DNA from: Bryobacterales bacterium
Lineage (GTDB): Bacteria; Acidobacteriota; Terriglobia; Bryobacterales; Bryobacteraceae
Direction: 5' to 3'
DNA: 51,616 nt
NCBI GenBank assembly: GCA_016789745.1
Contig: JAEUQF010000178.1
Coordinates: 1-51,616 of the forward strand
Within the stretch, counting starts at the first letter, position 1. Each line of letters opens with the position of its first letter. The translations under genes were made by a program, and so were the position numbers. The notes below the pieces were generated by a model. It did not search any database. It was not told the origin of the DNA and saw nothing but the letters and a program-made list of their open reading frames with translations. Positions 1 through 9,044 of the stretch are shown here, one piece after another.

Positions 1-1036
1 CGAACAGTTCGCTTTCGAGCAGCGTTTCGGGCAACGCCGCGCAGTTCACCGCGATAAAGGGCCCGCCTGCCCGGCCGCTATGGGAATGCAAAGCCCGTGC
101 CACCAATTCCTTGCCCGTGCCGCTCTCGCCCAGAATGAGCACGGTGGCTTCGGTGGGCGCCACGCGCATCAGGGTGCGGTAGACCTCCTGCATGCCGGCG
201 CTCCGGCCGATCATGGGCCCAAACTCCGGCAGCACGGCCTTCAGCCGCCGGTTCTCCTGCTCCACGCGGGAAGCCCGTACCAAGGCCGCCAACGGTCCGG
301 CGCACTCGGCGGCCAGTTGCGTGAGCGTGCGGAGGTCATCCGCGCAAAAGTCGCCGTCTGCCTTGTCGGCATAGAGCACGCCGATGACACACCCGTCGGA
401 CAGCACCGGGGCCGCCATTGCCGCGCTCAACCGCATGGCATAGAGCGAGTCACCCGCCACTGCCCGTGCCTTTGCCCGCGCCGGCACCGGACTGACGGCA
501 CGCAGTGCGCTACGAACCACGGACATTGCCAATCGCTGGGTTTCCGTGCCCAGCGGCTCCAATGCCCGGCTCGCCGATACCGCCATCAAGCAAGCCCGCG
601 CGGCAGCCACCCTGCGGCAGGCCTCGGCCGCAACCGATGCCGCGAGCCCTTCCATACTGCTGCCATCGAAGACCGCGGACGGTGCCGCCTCCCCTTCGAT
701 AGCGTCATCCATCTCCGCGCCGGCGTCGACAATCTCCGTCACCTCCGACGCTTCACTGACGAACTCGAACAGGGAACGCCCCATCTCCAGGCGGTCGCCA
801 TGCCGCAACCCAGCCTCGCCCATCACCTCGCCATTCACGCGCGTCGGATTGACGCCGCCGCCGTCGCGCAGCCGGTAGCCTGCGGGCGTGGCCACGATCT
901 GGCATTGCCGGCGCGAGATGGACCGGTCGTCGAGGATGATGTCGTTCTCCGGCGCCCGGCCAATACTGGTTTCCGCGCCTAACGTCCACGTGCCGCCCTG
1001 CTGTGGACCGGCAATCGCCCGCAACCGTGCCTTCAT
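1..1036 (-). CDS. Sigma-54-dependent activator with FHA domain, C-terminus outside window
   Basis: About 345 residues are visible; the rest lies left of the window. My translation shows an N-terminal FHA domain (residues ~1-90, with [14 protein letters not shown] and SISRRQC), a GAF-like middle (~130-250), then the start of an AAA+ sigma-54 interaction domain with the Walker A motif [15 protein letters not shown] and [22 protein letters not shown] domains bind phosphothreonine, and such activators drive sigma-54 promoters by ATP hydrolysis. The start ATG at 1036 overlaps the stop of the upstream kinase gene (ATGA), so the two are probably translated together and the kinase may phosphorylate the ligand read by the FHA domain (inference). 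The HTH domain expected at the C-terminus cannot be seen. Confidence 0.9.
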   Translation of the reverse strand, partial: MKARLRAIAGPQQGGTWTLGAETSIGRAPENDIILDDRSISRRQCQIVATPAGYRLRDGGGVNPTRVNGEVMGEAGLRHGDRLEMGRSLFEFVSEASEVTEIVDAGAEMDDAIEGEAAPSAVFDGSSMEGLAASVAAEACRRVAAARACLMAVSASRALEPLGTETQRLAMSVVRSALRAVSPVPARAKARAVAGDSLYAMRLSAAMAAPVLSDGCVIGVLYADKADGDFCADDLRTLTQLAAECAGPLAALVRASRVEQENRRLKAVLPEFGPMIGRSAGMQEVYRTLMRVAPTEATVLILGESGTGKELVARALHSHSGRAGGPFIAVNCAALPETLLESELF

Positions 1037-3531
1037 CGCTTCGCCAACTGCGCCTGGCAGCGATCCAGATCCGCCCGCGACTCCTGCGTGTAGCGATTCG
1101 CCGCGCCCCACACTTTCTGACGGTAGCTCCACGCGCTTTCGAGCAACGGTAGTGCTTCGGCTGGCCGCCGCCCTTCCAGCAGCAGTGCGCCTAACGCCGC
1201 CTGGCCCCTCGCCAGCGGAATACTTCCCGATGGCCGCATCTTCTGGTACACCTCCACCACGTGCCGCAATCTCGCCTCACTCTCATCGAACTTCCCCAAC
1301 CTCTGCAGCAGCCGCCCTTCGGTCATCTCCGCCGCCGCCATCTCCTGCGGCGTCAGCCGGCCCGTGCCTTTCTCCGCGATCAGCCGCAGCAGCCTGCCGC
1401 ACTCGCCCAACTGCCCGCGGCCCAACTCAGCCCGCGCCAAATTATCCACCACCCGAAGGTATACCAGGCTCTCCTCGCCCACCGTGATCCTCCGAATCGC
1501 CAGCGACTGCCGGTACAACTCCGCCGCCTCCGCAAAGCGCCCCGTATCTTCCAGGAGCGAAGCCAGGTTGTTCATGGACACGGAGGTGGCATGCGCCTGC
1601 GGGGCGGTCCGCAACGCCGCGCCCAGCGCTTCGCGATACAGCCGCTCGGCTTCCTGATACTTGCCGCTGTCCTGCAGAATGCTAGCCAGATCGCTCTGCG
1701 CCGCTGCTGTCAGCGGGTTCTCCGCGCCCAGCCTCGCGCGCCGCGTCGCCAGCACCTCTCGCGCCAGTGTCTCGGCTTCCTGCCAGCGATAGGTGTCCAG
1801 GTACACCTGCATCAACCGAACCCCCGCCGACGCCGTCCCCAGATGCTCCACGCCCAGCCGCTGCCGCCGGAGTTGATACGCCTGGCGCAGTTCCGCCTCC
1901 GCCGCGGCAAAGTCGCCCAGCGCCCGCAGCGTCGATCCCAGAATCATGCGCGAAGTCAGCGTGTCGTCATGCTCCGGCCCCAGTCGCGCCTGACGGATCC
2001 GAAGCGCCTCGGTGATCAGCGGCATCACCTCCTTCCGGCGGCCGTTGTCCACCAGCACCAACGCCTGCGCGTGCAGCGCCGCGGCGGTCTCCACCGATTC
2101 GGCCCCGGTCACCTTGCGTAGCCGGGCCACCGCATCGGCCAGCACCGGTTCGGCCTCTTTGGCCCGCCCAGCCCCGGCCAACCCATCGCCCAGCCGAAAA
2201 GTAGCGGCGGCCACCTCCCGGCTGCTATTGCCATGCAGCCGCTTCTGATCCTCCAACACACGCCGCAGCAAAGGTAATGCACGGTCCGCCAATCCTAACC
2301 GGCGATAGGCCTCGCCGATGGTGGATTCCAGATCGGCCCGCAGTTCCGGCTGGTTCGCCAGCGACGACTCGATCCGCCGGGCGCCGTTGTCCAACAATTC
2401 TCTGGCCGTGATGCGCTCCCCGCTGCCGCGATTCGGATTGGTGTTCTCAAAGATGTCGCGTAGGAACGCCGACACCTGCTCGGCACGGTCGCGCTCGGCC
2501 GCCGTACGGCGGTTCGCGACGCCTAGCGCCACTACGGCGCCCACCAGCACCAGCAGCGAAAACAGCGCCAAGCCAGCCGGCAAGCGGTGCCTCTGGACAA
2601 AACGCTGCAACAGGTACCACGCGCTCGGACGGCGCGCCAGCACGGGTTCCCGCCGCTGGTACCGGCGCAAGTCTTCGGCCAGCGCCGCTACGCCGGCATA
2701 GCGCTGCGCCGGGTCCTTCGCCAGTGCCTTGCGCACGATGACATCCAGGTCCTCCGGCAGGCCGCTGGGTTCGGGAGCCTTCTCCTCAATCACCCGTGCC
2801 GCCGCGGGCAGCGAGAGGTTGTCCAGCGCGTACGGCATACGCCCGGTGAGCAGTTCATAGAGAATCACGCCGAGCGCGTACTGATCGCTACCGGTACCGG
2901 CCACACGCTGGCCGGAGGCCTGTTCCGGACTCATGTAACGCACGGTGCCCATGACCATGCCGGGGCGCGTCAGGTCATCCTGCTCGGCCTCCAGGGCACG
3001 GGCCAGGCCGAAGTCCAACACCTTCACGTGGCCGGTGACCGCATCCAGCATGATGTTGGCCGGCTTCAGATCGCGATGGATAATACCCTGGCGGTGCGCG
3101 TGGTCCACCGCATCGCAGATTTCCAGGAACACCTTCAGGCGCCGCTCCACCGGCAGGTGCCCGTTGCCCGCGCCCAGCCTTGCGCCGCGCACCAGTTCCA
3201 TGGCGAAATAGGCTTGCCCGGCGCTGGTTTCCCCACACCCATAGATGGCGGCGATGGAAGGATGCTGCAGGCGAGCCAGCATCTCCACTTCCCGCCGGAA
3301 CAGCCGCCGCCGGTATTCATCATCGGAAAAGCCGGAAGCCAACAGCTTCAAGGCCACGCGTCGCTGGGGCTGCTCCTGCTCGGCTTCGTACACGGCACCC
3401 ATGCCGCCTTCGCCCAGACGGCCAACCACGCGAAACCCGGGAATCTCCGGCCCCGCCACCACGGGCGCAACCGGCCGTGGGCGATCCTCGTCCGGCAACA
3501 ATAGTGTGGAATCGCCCGGGCCGCTGGACAC
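1033..3531 (-). CDS. Ser/Thr protein kinase with TPR repeats
   Basis: This is a PknB-type membrane kinase. With the GTG start at 3531 it is 832 aa. The glycine loop GEGGMG is at ~40-45, the ATP lysine at ~62, HRDLKPAN at ~152 (catalytic Asp ~154) and DFG at ~173. One membrane segment follows (~320-342), then about 450 residues rich in TPR units of the long bacterial type (repeated alignments of Y..AE.L...L..R). I chose GTG 3531 because GGAGG lies four bases upstream; a longer reading to 3693 would run into the divergent gene at 3687. It sits directly upstream of the FHA/sigma-54 gene with an ATGA overlap. The substrate is unknown. Confidence 0.9.
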   Translation of the reverse strand: MSSGPGDSTLLLPDEDRPRPVAPVVAGPEIPGFRVVGRLGEGGMGAVYEAEQEQPQRRVALKLLASGFSDDEYRRRLFRREVEMLARLQHPSIAAIYGCGETSAGQAYFAMELVRGARLGAGNGHLPVERRLKVFLEICDAVDHAHRQGIIHRDLKPANIMLDAVTGHVKVLDFGLARALEAEQDDLTRPGMVMGTVRYMSPEQASGQRVAGTGSDQYALGVILYELLTGRMPYALDNLSLPAAARVIEEKAPEPSGLPEDLDVIVRKALAKDPAQRYAGVAALAEDLRRYQRREPVLARRPSAWYLLQRFVQRHRLPAGLALFSLLVLVGAVVALGVANRRTAAERDRAEQVSAFLRDIFENTNPNRGSGERITARELLDNGARRIESSLANQPELRADLESTIGEAYRRLGLADRALPLLRRVLEDQKRLHGNSSREVAAATFRLGDGLAGAGRAKEAEPVLADAVARLRKVTGAESVETAAALHAQALVLVDNGRRKEVMPLITEALRIRQARLGPEHDDTLTSRMILGSTLRALGDFAAAEAELRQAYQLRRQRLGVEHLGTASAGVRLMQVYLDTYRWQEAETLAREVLATRRARLGAENPLTAAAQSDLASILQDSGKYQEAERLYREALGAALRTAPQAHATSVSMNNLASLLEDTGRFAEAAELYRQSLAIRRITVGEESLVYLRVVDNLARAELGRGQLGECGRLLRLIAEKGTGRLTPQEMAAAEMTEGRLLQRLGKFDESEARLRHVVEVYQKMRPSGSIPLARGQAALGALLLEGRRPAEALPLLESAWSYRQKVWGAANRYTQESRADLDRCQAQLAKR

Positions 3532-3686
3532 AGTACCTCCAATGATAATCCGCGCGCGCAATCGTTTTCGATTGTTCTGGCAATCCGTTGTGATGGCGCC
3601 GTAAACCGCCTCTCCACGCAAACACAGCAACTTAGCCCGTGGCACGCCGCATGCATTTAGAACAGGCGTCACGATGAGGAGCGTGA

Positions 3687-4964
3687 TTGACAATGCCCGA
3701 AACGAAAACGCAAAAGTATCTGGATAGAGGTGGCCCGGAGCTGTTCCGGAGCCATACCTCGCGCTGGTATGCCTCCCGCAGCAATAAGTTGCTGCTCAAG
3801 ATTGACGAGGCGCTGGAAGATTACCTCACGGTGGAACCCGCGAACGTCCAGGGCCGGCTGAACAAGCTCAACGCCATCGATTCGCGCATCTTTGCGTGGG
3901 AGTGTTCCAAGCGCGACAAAGTGGCCGCCCTGAAGCATTCCTTCCGAATGCCCTATGTGCAGGCGCTCAAGGATGAAGTGCGCGAGACCGCGGCCGTCTA
4001 CGGCCTGAAGCTGCGCAAGCAGGAGGCGCTACGCAAAGAGAACGAGGATCACATCAACGGGCTGAAAAAGATGGAAAAGGACAAGCATAAGGCGCAGGGT
4101 CACGAAGCGCTGAAGGGCTTCGTCAAGCGCGTGGCGAACGTCCATCAGCCGTCGAAGGTGCAGATGGTGAAAAGTGCCGGCGTGCCGGTGCGGGCGCTCT
4201 GGGGGCAAAACGTGGACGAAGCCATCTACCCGCAACACCTCCGCGGCGACGAACTCAGAGACTACCTCCGACGCGCTCCAACGGACAATGTCGGCGCGTT
4301 GCTGGCGGATCCGCCGGCCGACCTCAAAATGGCGATGGAAGGTAACACGGTTCACTATCTGGATGACCTGGTCATCCGCTGCCTGTTCGAAGTCGATTTC
4401 CAGGGCAACAAGCTCTACAGCCGCATCACGCCGCAAGTGCAGCAGGCGGTGATGTCGAAGACCAAGACTCGCAAGGAACTGTTCGACGCCGCCCCGGTGC
4501 AGGTACTGGATACGGCCGGCTGGCAGTCGAATGCCCTGGCTGGCAATTTCCAAGGCTGGGCGTGCTTTGTGATGAGCATGTACGATGTGATCTACGTGGG
4601 CGTCCATGAAGGCGGGCGCTTCCACCACTCCAGCTTCCTCTGCGGCGCCCCAGTCTTGGCCGCCGGCATGATCAAGGTGGAGCAGGGGATCATTACCGGC
4701 TTCCACGAAAAGAATGGCCATTACAAGTGCAGCAGCGAGCATATGATGCGCTTCTTCAAGATCATCGAACAGCGCACGGGCACGGACTTGAGCAAAGTCA
4801 AGTTCTCCGGAGCGCTTTACAACGACGAGTCGACCGTGGCCGAGCAACGCCGCAAAGCCACCGATACCCCGCAGGACGCCAAACCCCTCTTCCCGACGAA
4901 GCTCAAGCCTTTCGACCCCGCCCAACTGGCAAAAGCTCGCGAGCGCGTCGCCAACATGGCGTGA
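3687..4964 (+). CDS. Unknown protein with plant-IQM-like C-terminal motif
   Basis: A soluble, charged protein of 425 aa (TTG start) or 423 aa (ATG at 3693). GAGGAG at 3676-3681 is spaced 5 bases from the TTG and 11 from the ATG, so the TTG is plausible. It has no signal peptide or membrane segment. Residues ~90-150 are Lys/Glu-rich and probably helical. The C-terminal part (~290-375) reads as a short beta-rich unit with VMS..DVIYVGVHEGG, then FHHSSFLCG, then AAG, then NGHYKCS. The same order (Y-G-x-x-x-x-G-x-F-x-HSSFL-x-G ... AAG ... SGHY) is known to me from plant calmodulin-binding IQM proteins. I see no IQ motif here. Function is unknown. It is monocistronic and divergent from the kinase. 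Confidence 0.8.
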   Translation: MTMPETKTQKYLDRGGPELFRSHTSRWYASRSNKLLLKIDEALEDYLTVEPANVQGRLNKLNAIDSRIFAWECSKRDKVAALKHSFRMPYVQALKDEVRETAAVYGLKLRKQEALRKENEDHINGLKKMEKDKHKAQGHEALKGFVKRVANVHQPSKVQMVKSAGVPVRALWGQNVDEAIYPQHLRGDELRDYLRRAPTDNVGALLADPPADLKMAMEGNTVHYLDDLVIRCLFEVDFQGNKLYSRITPQVQQAVMSKTKTRKELFDAAPVQVLDTAGWQSNALAGNFQGWACFVMSMYDVIYVGVHEGGRFHHSSFLCGAPVLAAGMIKVEQGIITGFHEKNGHYKCSSEHMMRFFKIIEQRTGTDLSKVKFSGALYNDESTVAEQRRKATDTPQDAKPLFPTKLKPFDPAQLAKARERVANMA

Positions 4965-4993
4965 CGAAGGGGCCACACGGCGCAAGGGCGGTC

Positions 4994-4999
4994 CTACAA
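4994..4999 (+). promoter_or_regulatory. Candidate -10 element (TACAAT) for the PhoD-like gene
   Basis: TACAAT ends eight bases before the ATG at 5008, with no Shine-Dalgarno sequence between, which would fit a leaderless or nearly leaderless transcript. No good -35 hexamer is visible, so the call rests on the hexamer and its position alone. Confidence 0.35.
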
Positions 5000-5007
5000 T
5001 ACAGTTG

Positions 5008-7563
5008 ATGGCTATCTCCCGCCGCAACTTCGTAGGCACCGGCCTTGCCGCCGCCGCCCACGCCGCCGATTTCAAAAGCAACTGGCAGAACCTGACCCAA
5101 CCCTGGTTAGGGCCGGACTATTGGGCCAATCCCATACAGGACTGGCGGCTCGCCGGTGGGCGCCTGGAGTGCTGGGTATCGGGGGCCGAACGCAGCGTGT
5201 TCCTGTTGACGCGGGCTGCCGGAGCGCAATCGGGCGATCTGACAGTGAGTGTGAACATCGGCGCCATCGATAAACCCAGCCGCCAGGGTTATGTTGGCGT
5301 TCGCACCGGAGTGAAGGGACGATTCTCGGACTATCGCGATGACGCGGTGTGGGGCGAAGGACTCTCGTCGGGGCTTACCGCCGCCGGCCAGTTGTTCATC
5401 GGCGACCTGCGGGCCGATGCACCGAAGATCGATGTCAGCCTAACAGAGCTGCGCCTGCAACTAACGGCCAGGCCCGAAGGCTCCACCTACTTTCTGCAAC
5501 TCACCGTGCGGAATGCCCAGGGCCAGACGCTGGCCACACACACCCGTGCCGGCATCGACAAGGATTTAGTGGAAGGTGGCTTCGCCCTGGTCTGCAGTGC
5601 GGGCCTGGACCCTCTTTTTCCCAATCGCAATGCACCTCTGCCGCCCAACGGCCAGCAGCGGCGCGGCGAGAACCGCGGCGGCAACTTTCGCTTCTGGTTC
5701 CGCGATTGGGCCGTCACCGGTAGCAAGGTCAACGCGCACCCGGACCGTGCCTACGGACCGATCTTCTTCACCCTGCACACCCTCAGCCGGCGCGTGTTGA
5801 AACTGACCGCGCAACTGGCGCCGGTGGCCAATCCTGCGCCCGCGCAGTTGCAGGTGCGGCGCGGCAACAGTTGGCGTACCATCGCCAGCGCGCCCGTGGA
5901 TCCGTTGGCCCGCACCGCTACCTTCCGCGTTACCGATTGGGATGACACCCGCGACACGCCCTATCGCGTCACCTTCGCCAACACCAGCTATGACGGCACG
6001 ATTCGCCGCGACCCATCGCAGAAGCCAAAAATCGTCATCGGCGCACTCACCTGCTGCAATGACTTCGGCTTCCCTCACAGCGATGTGGCACGCAACCTGG
6101 AGCATCATCAGCCCGACCTGCTGCTGTTCACCGGCGACCAGATCTACGAACGAGTCGGCGGCTTCGCCATCCAGATGGACCCGCTGCCGGAAGCCACGCT
6201 GGACTACTTGCGGAAGTGGCTGATTTGGGGCTGGGGCTTCCATCATCTTACGCGCAACATCCCAACGGTCTGCATGCCCGATGACCACGACGTGTATCAC
6301 GGCAACATCTGGGGTGCGGCCGGCAAGCGGGCAAAGCTGAACGATTCGCTCACCGGGCCCGCGCGAAACAAGTCCTGGCAGGATTCCGGCGGCTACAAGA
6401 TGCCGGCAGAGTGGGTGAACATGGTACAGCGCACGCAGACCAGCCATCTGCCCGACCCTGTCGACCCTACCCCGGTGCAGCAGAACATCGGCGTCTATTA
6501 CACCTCCCTGCTCTATGGCGGTGTCAGTTTCGCCATCATTGAAGATCGCAAGTGGAAGAGCGCACCGGCGCCCACTATCCCGATGGCGAAGATCGAAAAC
6601 GGTTGGGCGCAGAACCCCGCGTACAAGGCCGCCGTGGATGGGGACGCACCCGGCGCCGAACTGCTGGGTGCGCGCCAGATCACGTTCCTGGACAAATGGG
6701 CCGAAGATTGGGCTGGCGCCTTTATCAAGGTCGCCGTGTCGCAGACGCTCTGGGCGAATCTATGCACGCTGCCGGCCCCGGCGAACAACGATGACGTTAC
6801 GCCGAAGCTGCCCATCCTGACTGCCGATGCCCATCCGGCCGGGGAGATCCCGGTCGCTGATCATGATTCGAATGGCTGGCCGCAGACACCACGCACCCGC
6901 GCGCTGCGTTCCTTGCGTAAAGCCGCTGCCTTCCATATTGGCGGCGACCAACACCTGGGCTCTACCATCCAATACGGCATCGATACCTGGAACGACGGCC
7001 CCTTCGCCCTGTGTACGCCCGCGGTCTCCAACATCTGGCCGCGCCGCTGGTATCCGCCTGTCGACGGACGCAACCGTCCGGAAGGGGCGCCTCGCTACTG
7101 CGGCGAGTTCACTGAGGGTTTCGGCAACAAGATCACGGTGCACGCCGTGGCGAATCCGCGCCAGACCACGACATTCCCGCCCACGCTGCACAGCCGAGTG
7201 CCCGGCTATGGCATTGTGGAACTGGATCGCGCCACCAAACGTATTACTATTACGAACTGGCCGCGCCATGTAGACGCCTCGCAGCCGGGAGCCAAGCCTT
7301 TCGACGGATGGCCGGTCACCATTCACCAGTTGGACAACGGGCTCAGCCGCACCGGGTGGCGATTGCCGGCTCTCGACGCTGCGCCCGGAACGCTGCTGCA
7401 GGTGGTGACGGAGGCATCCAAGGAGGTTCTCTACACCATTCCCGTTCCGGAACCCAACTTCCGTGCGCCGGTGTTTGCCGAGGGACGGTATACCGTTCGG
7501 CTGACTACGGCTGGACGGACGACCGAACGTACGGCGTTGACCGCCGAGCGCGTCAGCGGCTGA
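5008..7563 (+). CDS. PhoD-like metallophosphatase, secreted
   Basis: An 851 aa protein. A twin-arginine type leader (SRRNFVGTG...AHA) opens it and suggests Tat export. Residues ~20-230 look like a beta-sandwich of the kind found in laminin-G or glycanase-like modules, followed by a fibronectin-like strand region. From ~345 the metallophosphatase core begins: TCCNDFGF, GDQIYE (~375), PDDHDVYHGN (~424), EDRKWK (~514) and GGDQHLGS (~645). The paired Asp/His motifs are the metal ligands of the PhoD family, which hydrolyses phosphodiesters and monoesters. Natural substrate unknown. It is 43 bp upstream of the histidine kinase gene. The family call is firm; the N-terminal domain call is tentative. 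Confidence 0.85.
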   Translation: MAISRRNFVGTGLAAAAHAADFKSNWQNLTQPWLGPDYWANPIQDWRLAGGRLECWVSGAERSVFLLTRAAGAQSGDLTVSVNIGAIDKPSRQGYVGVRTGVKGRFSDYRDDAVWGEGLSSGLTAAGQLFIGDLRADAPKIDVSLTELRLQLTARPEGSTYFLQLTVRNAQGQTLATHTRAGIDKDLVEGGFALVCSAGLDPLFPNRNAPLPPNGQQRRGENRGGNFRFWFRDWAVTGSKVNAHPDRAYGPIFFTLHTLSRRVLKLTAQLAPVANPAPAQLQVRRGNSWRTIASAPVDPLARTATFRVTDWDDTRDTPYRVTFANTSYDGTIRRDPSQKPKIVIGALTCCNDFGFPHSDVARNLEHHQPDLLLFTGDQIYERVGGFAIQMDPLPEATLDYLRKWLIWGWGFHHLTRNIPTVCMPDDHDVYHGNIWGAAGKRAKLNDSLTGPARNKSWQDSGGYKMPAEWVNMVQRTQTSHLPDPVDPTPVQQNIGVYYTSLLYGGVSFAIIEDRKWKSAPAPTIPMAKIENGWAQNPAYKAAVDGDAPGAELLGARQITFLDKWAEDWAGAFIKVAVSQTLWANLCTLPAPANNDDVTPKLPILTADAHPAGEIPVADHDSNGWPQTPRTRALRSLRKAAAFHIGGDQHLGSTIQYGIDTWNDGPFALCTPAVSNIWPRRWYPPVDGRNRPEGAPRYCGEFTEGFGNKITVHAVANPRQTTTFPPTLHSRVPGYGIVELDRATKRITITNWPRHVDASQPGAKPFDGWPVTIHQLDNGLSRTGWRLPALDAAPGTLLQVVTEASKEVLYTIPVPEPNFRAPVFAEGRYTVRLTTAGRTTERTALTAERVSG

Positions 7564-7606
7564 TCTGCGTGCGGAGGGTTGCTCGCGTTATTGGTTTAGG
7601 CCCGCT

Positions 7607-8998
7607 ATGAGTTTTCGCGAACTGCTCGCCTACCTCAACCCGGTGGATGCCGAAGCGGACGAGGGCTTCCGGAAGGAAGTGGTGCGCGCCAGCCGGCGCG
7701 GACTTGCCTTTATCGGCTCCATCAATATCGGTGCGTCGCTATTTCTGCTGGCCATCCGCTTTTTTATACTGCCGGAGCCGAGCACGCTGCCGGTACGCAT
7801 GGCCGAATGTGCCGCGCTCATCCTGGTGGGGCTGCTGGTGCTGTGGCTATCAACAGTGAAGTCCGTGGCCGCCTACGCGCGCGGGATCGGCATTTTCACC
7901 GGCTTCGTCTCGGCGGTGGTGCTGATGGGTTTCGCACTGATCATGTGCGACCGCATTAGCCACGCCGACGCCTTCATTCCCGGTGAAGTGACGCTGGTGT
8001 TGCTGGTCGGCATTGCCGTTTTCCCCGTGCGTCCGCTGCAGACGTTCGGATTGGGGACGGCCATGACCCTGGCCTACTGGTGCTCGGCGCAAACCGCCAA
8101 CGCGCTGCGCATTCCCGGCGCGCACCTGGAGCCCACGTATCTCATCTTCATGGCGACCCTCACGCTGGTGGCTACGGCGCTCGCTGCCGTGGTCTACAAC
8201 GAACGCAGCCAGAGCTACCGCCGCTACCAAGCGAAGTTGCAGGCAGAGCGCACCATGCAGGAGGCACAACGGCGCGCCATCCTGGCTGAGAACGCCGCCT
8301 CGCTCGGACGGCTGGCCGCCGCGCTTAGCCATGAACTGAACTCCCCGATTGGCGCGCTCTCGAGTGCGGTGGATACCCTGCTGCTGCTCAGCGCCCGGCA
8401 AAGCACCGCGCCCATGGATCCGCAGCGATTCGTCCTGCTCCTGAACGACCTGCGCAAGACCATTGGGGATTCCGCGGGCCGCCTCTCCGATATCGTCAGC
8501 CGCATGCAGCGCATCTCCAATCTCGACGGCAGTGAGGTGCAGCGCGTCAATGTGAATGACTTGCTGCGCGACAGCGTCCAGATGCTGGAACCCCGTATCA
8601 AAGGCAAGGCGAAGCTGGAACTGGATCTGCGGGATGTGCCCCCGCTCATCTGTAAGCCCGTCCAACTCAGCACCGTGTTCCGCAACCTCATCAATAACAG
8701 CCTGGATGCCGTGAACGGAGACGGGCGCCTGCGCATCTCCAGCCATGCCGTCAAGGATGAGGTCCGCATCGAGATTGCCGACAACGGCCATGGCATGAGC
8801 CCCGAAACCCTGGCGCATATCTTTGACCCCAACTTCCGCGTGTCCGGCGACCGCGTCGGCACGGGCAACTGGAGCATGTTCAGCTCCCGGCAGGTGGTTC
8901 GCGAACACGGCGGCGATATCGTGATCGAGAGCCGCCCCGGCGACGGCACGCGCATTCATCTCAGCTTCCCCGTTCAACAGTTTTCGTCCCATAGCTGA
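7607..8998 (+). CDS. Membrane sensor histidine kinase
   Basis: A 463 aa kinase with about six membrane helices in residues 34-195, a short coiled linker (~200-230), a HisKA domain with His242 in LSHELNSPIG, and a HATPase domain with N box NLINNSLDAV, G1 box DNGHGMS and F box FDPNF. The usual GTGLGL of the G2 box is replaced by GTGNWSMFSSRQ, though the surrounding VREHGG is normal. No response regulator lies beside it, so it is an orphan in this window. The sensing part is embedded in the membrane, with no large periplasmic domain. It may be cotranscribed with the PhoD-like gene. Confidence 0.9.
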   Translation: MSFRELLAYLNPVDAEADEGFRKEVVRASRRGLAFIGSINIGASLFLLAIRFFILPEPSTLPVRMAECAALILVGLLVLWLSTVKSVAAYARGIGIFTGFVSAVVLMGFALIMCDRISHADAFIPGEVTLVLLVGIAVFPVRPLQTFGLGTAMTLAYWCSAQTANALRIPGAHLEPTYLIFMATLTLVATALAAVVYNERSQSYRRYQAKLQAERTMQEAQRRAILAENAASLGRLAAALSHELNSPIGALSSAVDTLLLLSARQSTAPMDPQRFVLLLNDLRKTIGDSAGRLSDIVSRMQRISNLDGSEVQRVNVNDLLRDSVQMLEPRIKGKAKLELDLRDVPPLICKPVQLSTVFRNLINNSLDAVNGDGRLRISSHAVKDEVRIEIADNGHGMSPETLAHIFDPNFRVSGDRVGTGNWSMFSSRQVVREHGGDIVIESRPGDGTRIHLSFPVQQFSSHS

Positions 8999-9017
8999 GC
9001 CCCACCGCGGGCGCCGC

Positions 9018-9026
9018 TGTTATAAC
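9018..9026 (+). promoter_or_regulatory. Candidate extended -10 element for the DUF1592/DUF1552 pair
   Basis: TGTTATAAC matches an extended -10 (TG-N-TATAAC). It ends 18 bases before the ATG at 9045. I see no convincing -35 and no clear ribosome binding site. Confidence 0.4.
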
Positions 9027-9044
9027 CTTGCAGTGTTGGCCCCC

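Noticed and set aside
80..982. Long plus-strand open frame opposite the sigma-54 activator
   Set aside because: The minus strand gives clear FHA and AAA+ motifs over the same bases; the plus reading is His/Arg/Pro-rich with no motif.
7850..8992. 380-codon minus-strand open frame
   Set aside because: Antisense to a histidine kinase with standard H, N and G1 boxes; no recognisable domain.
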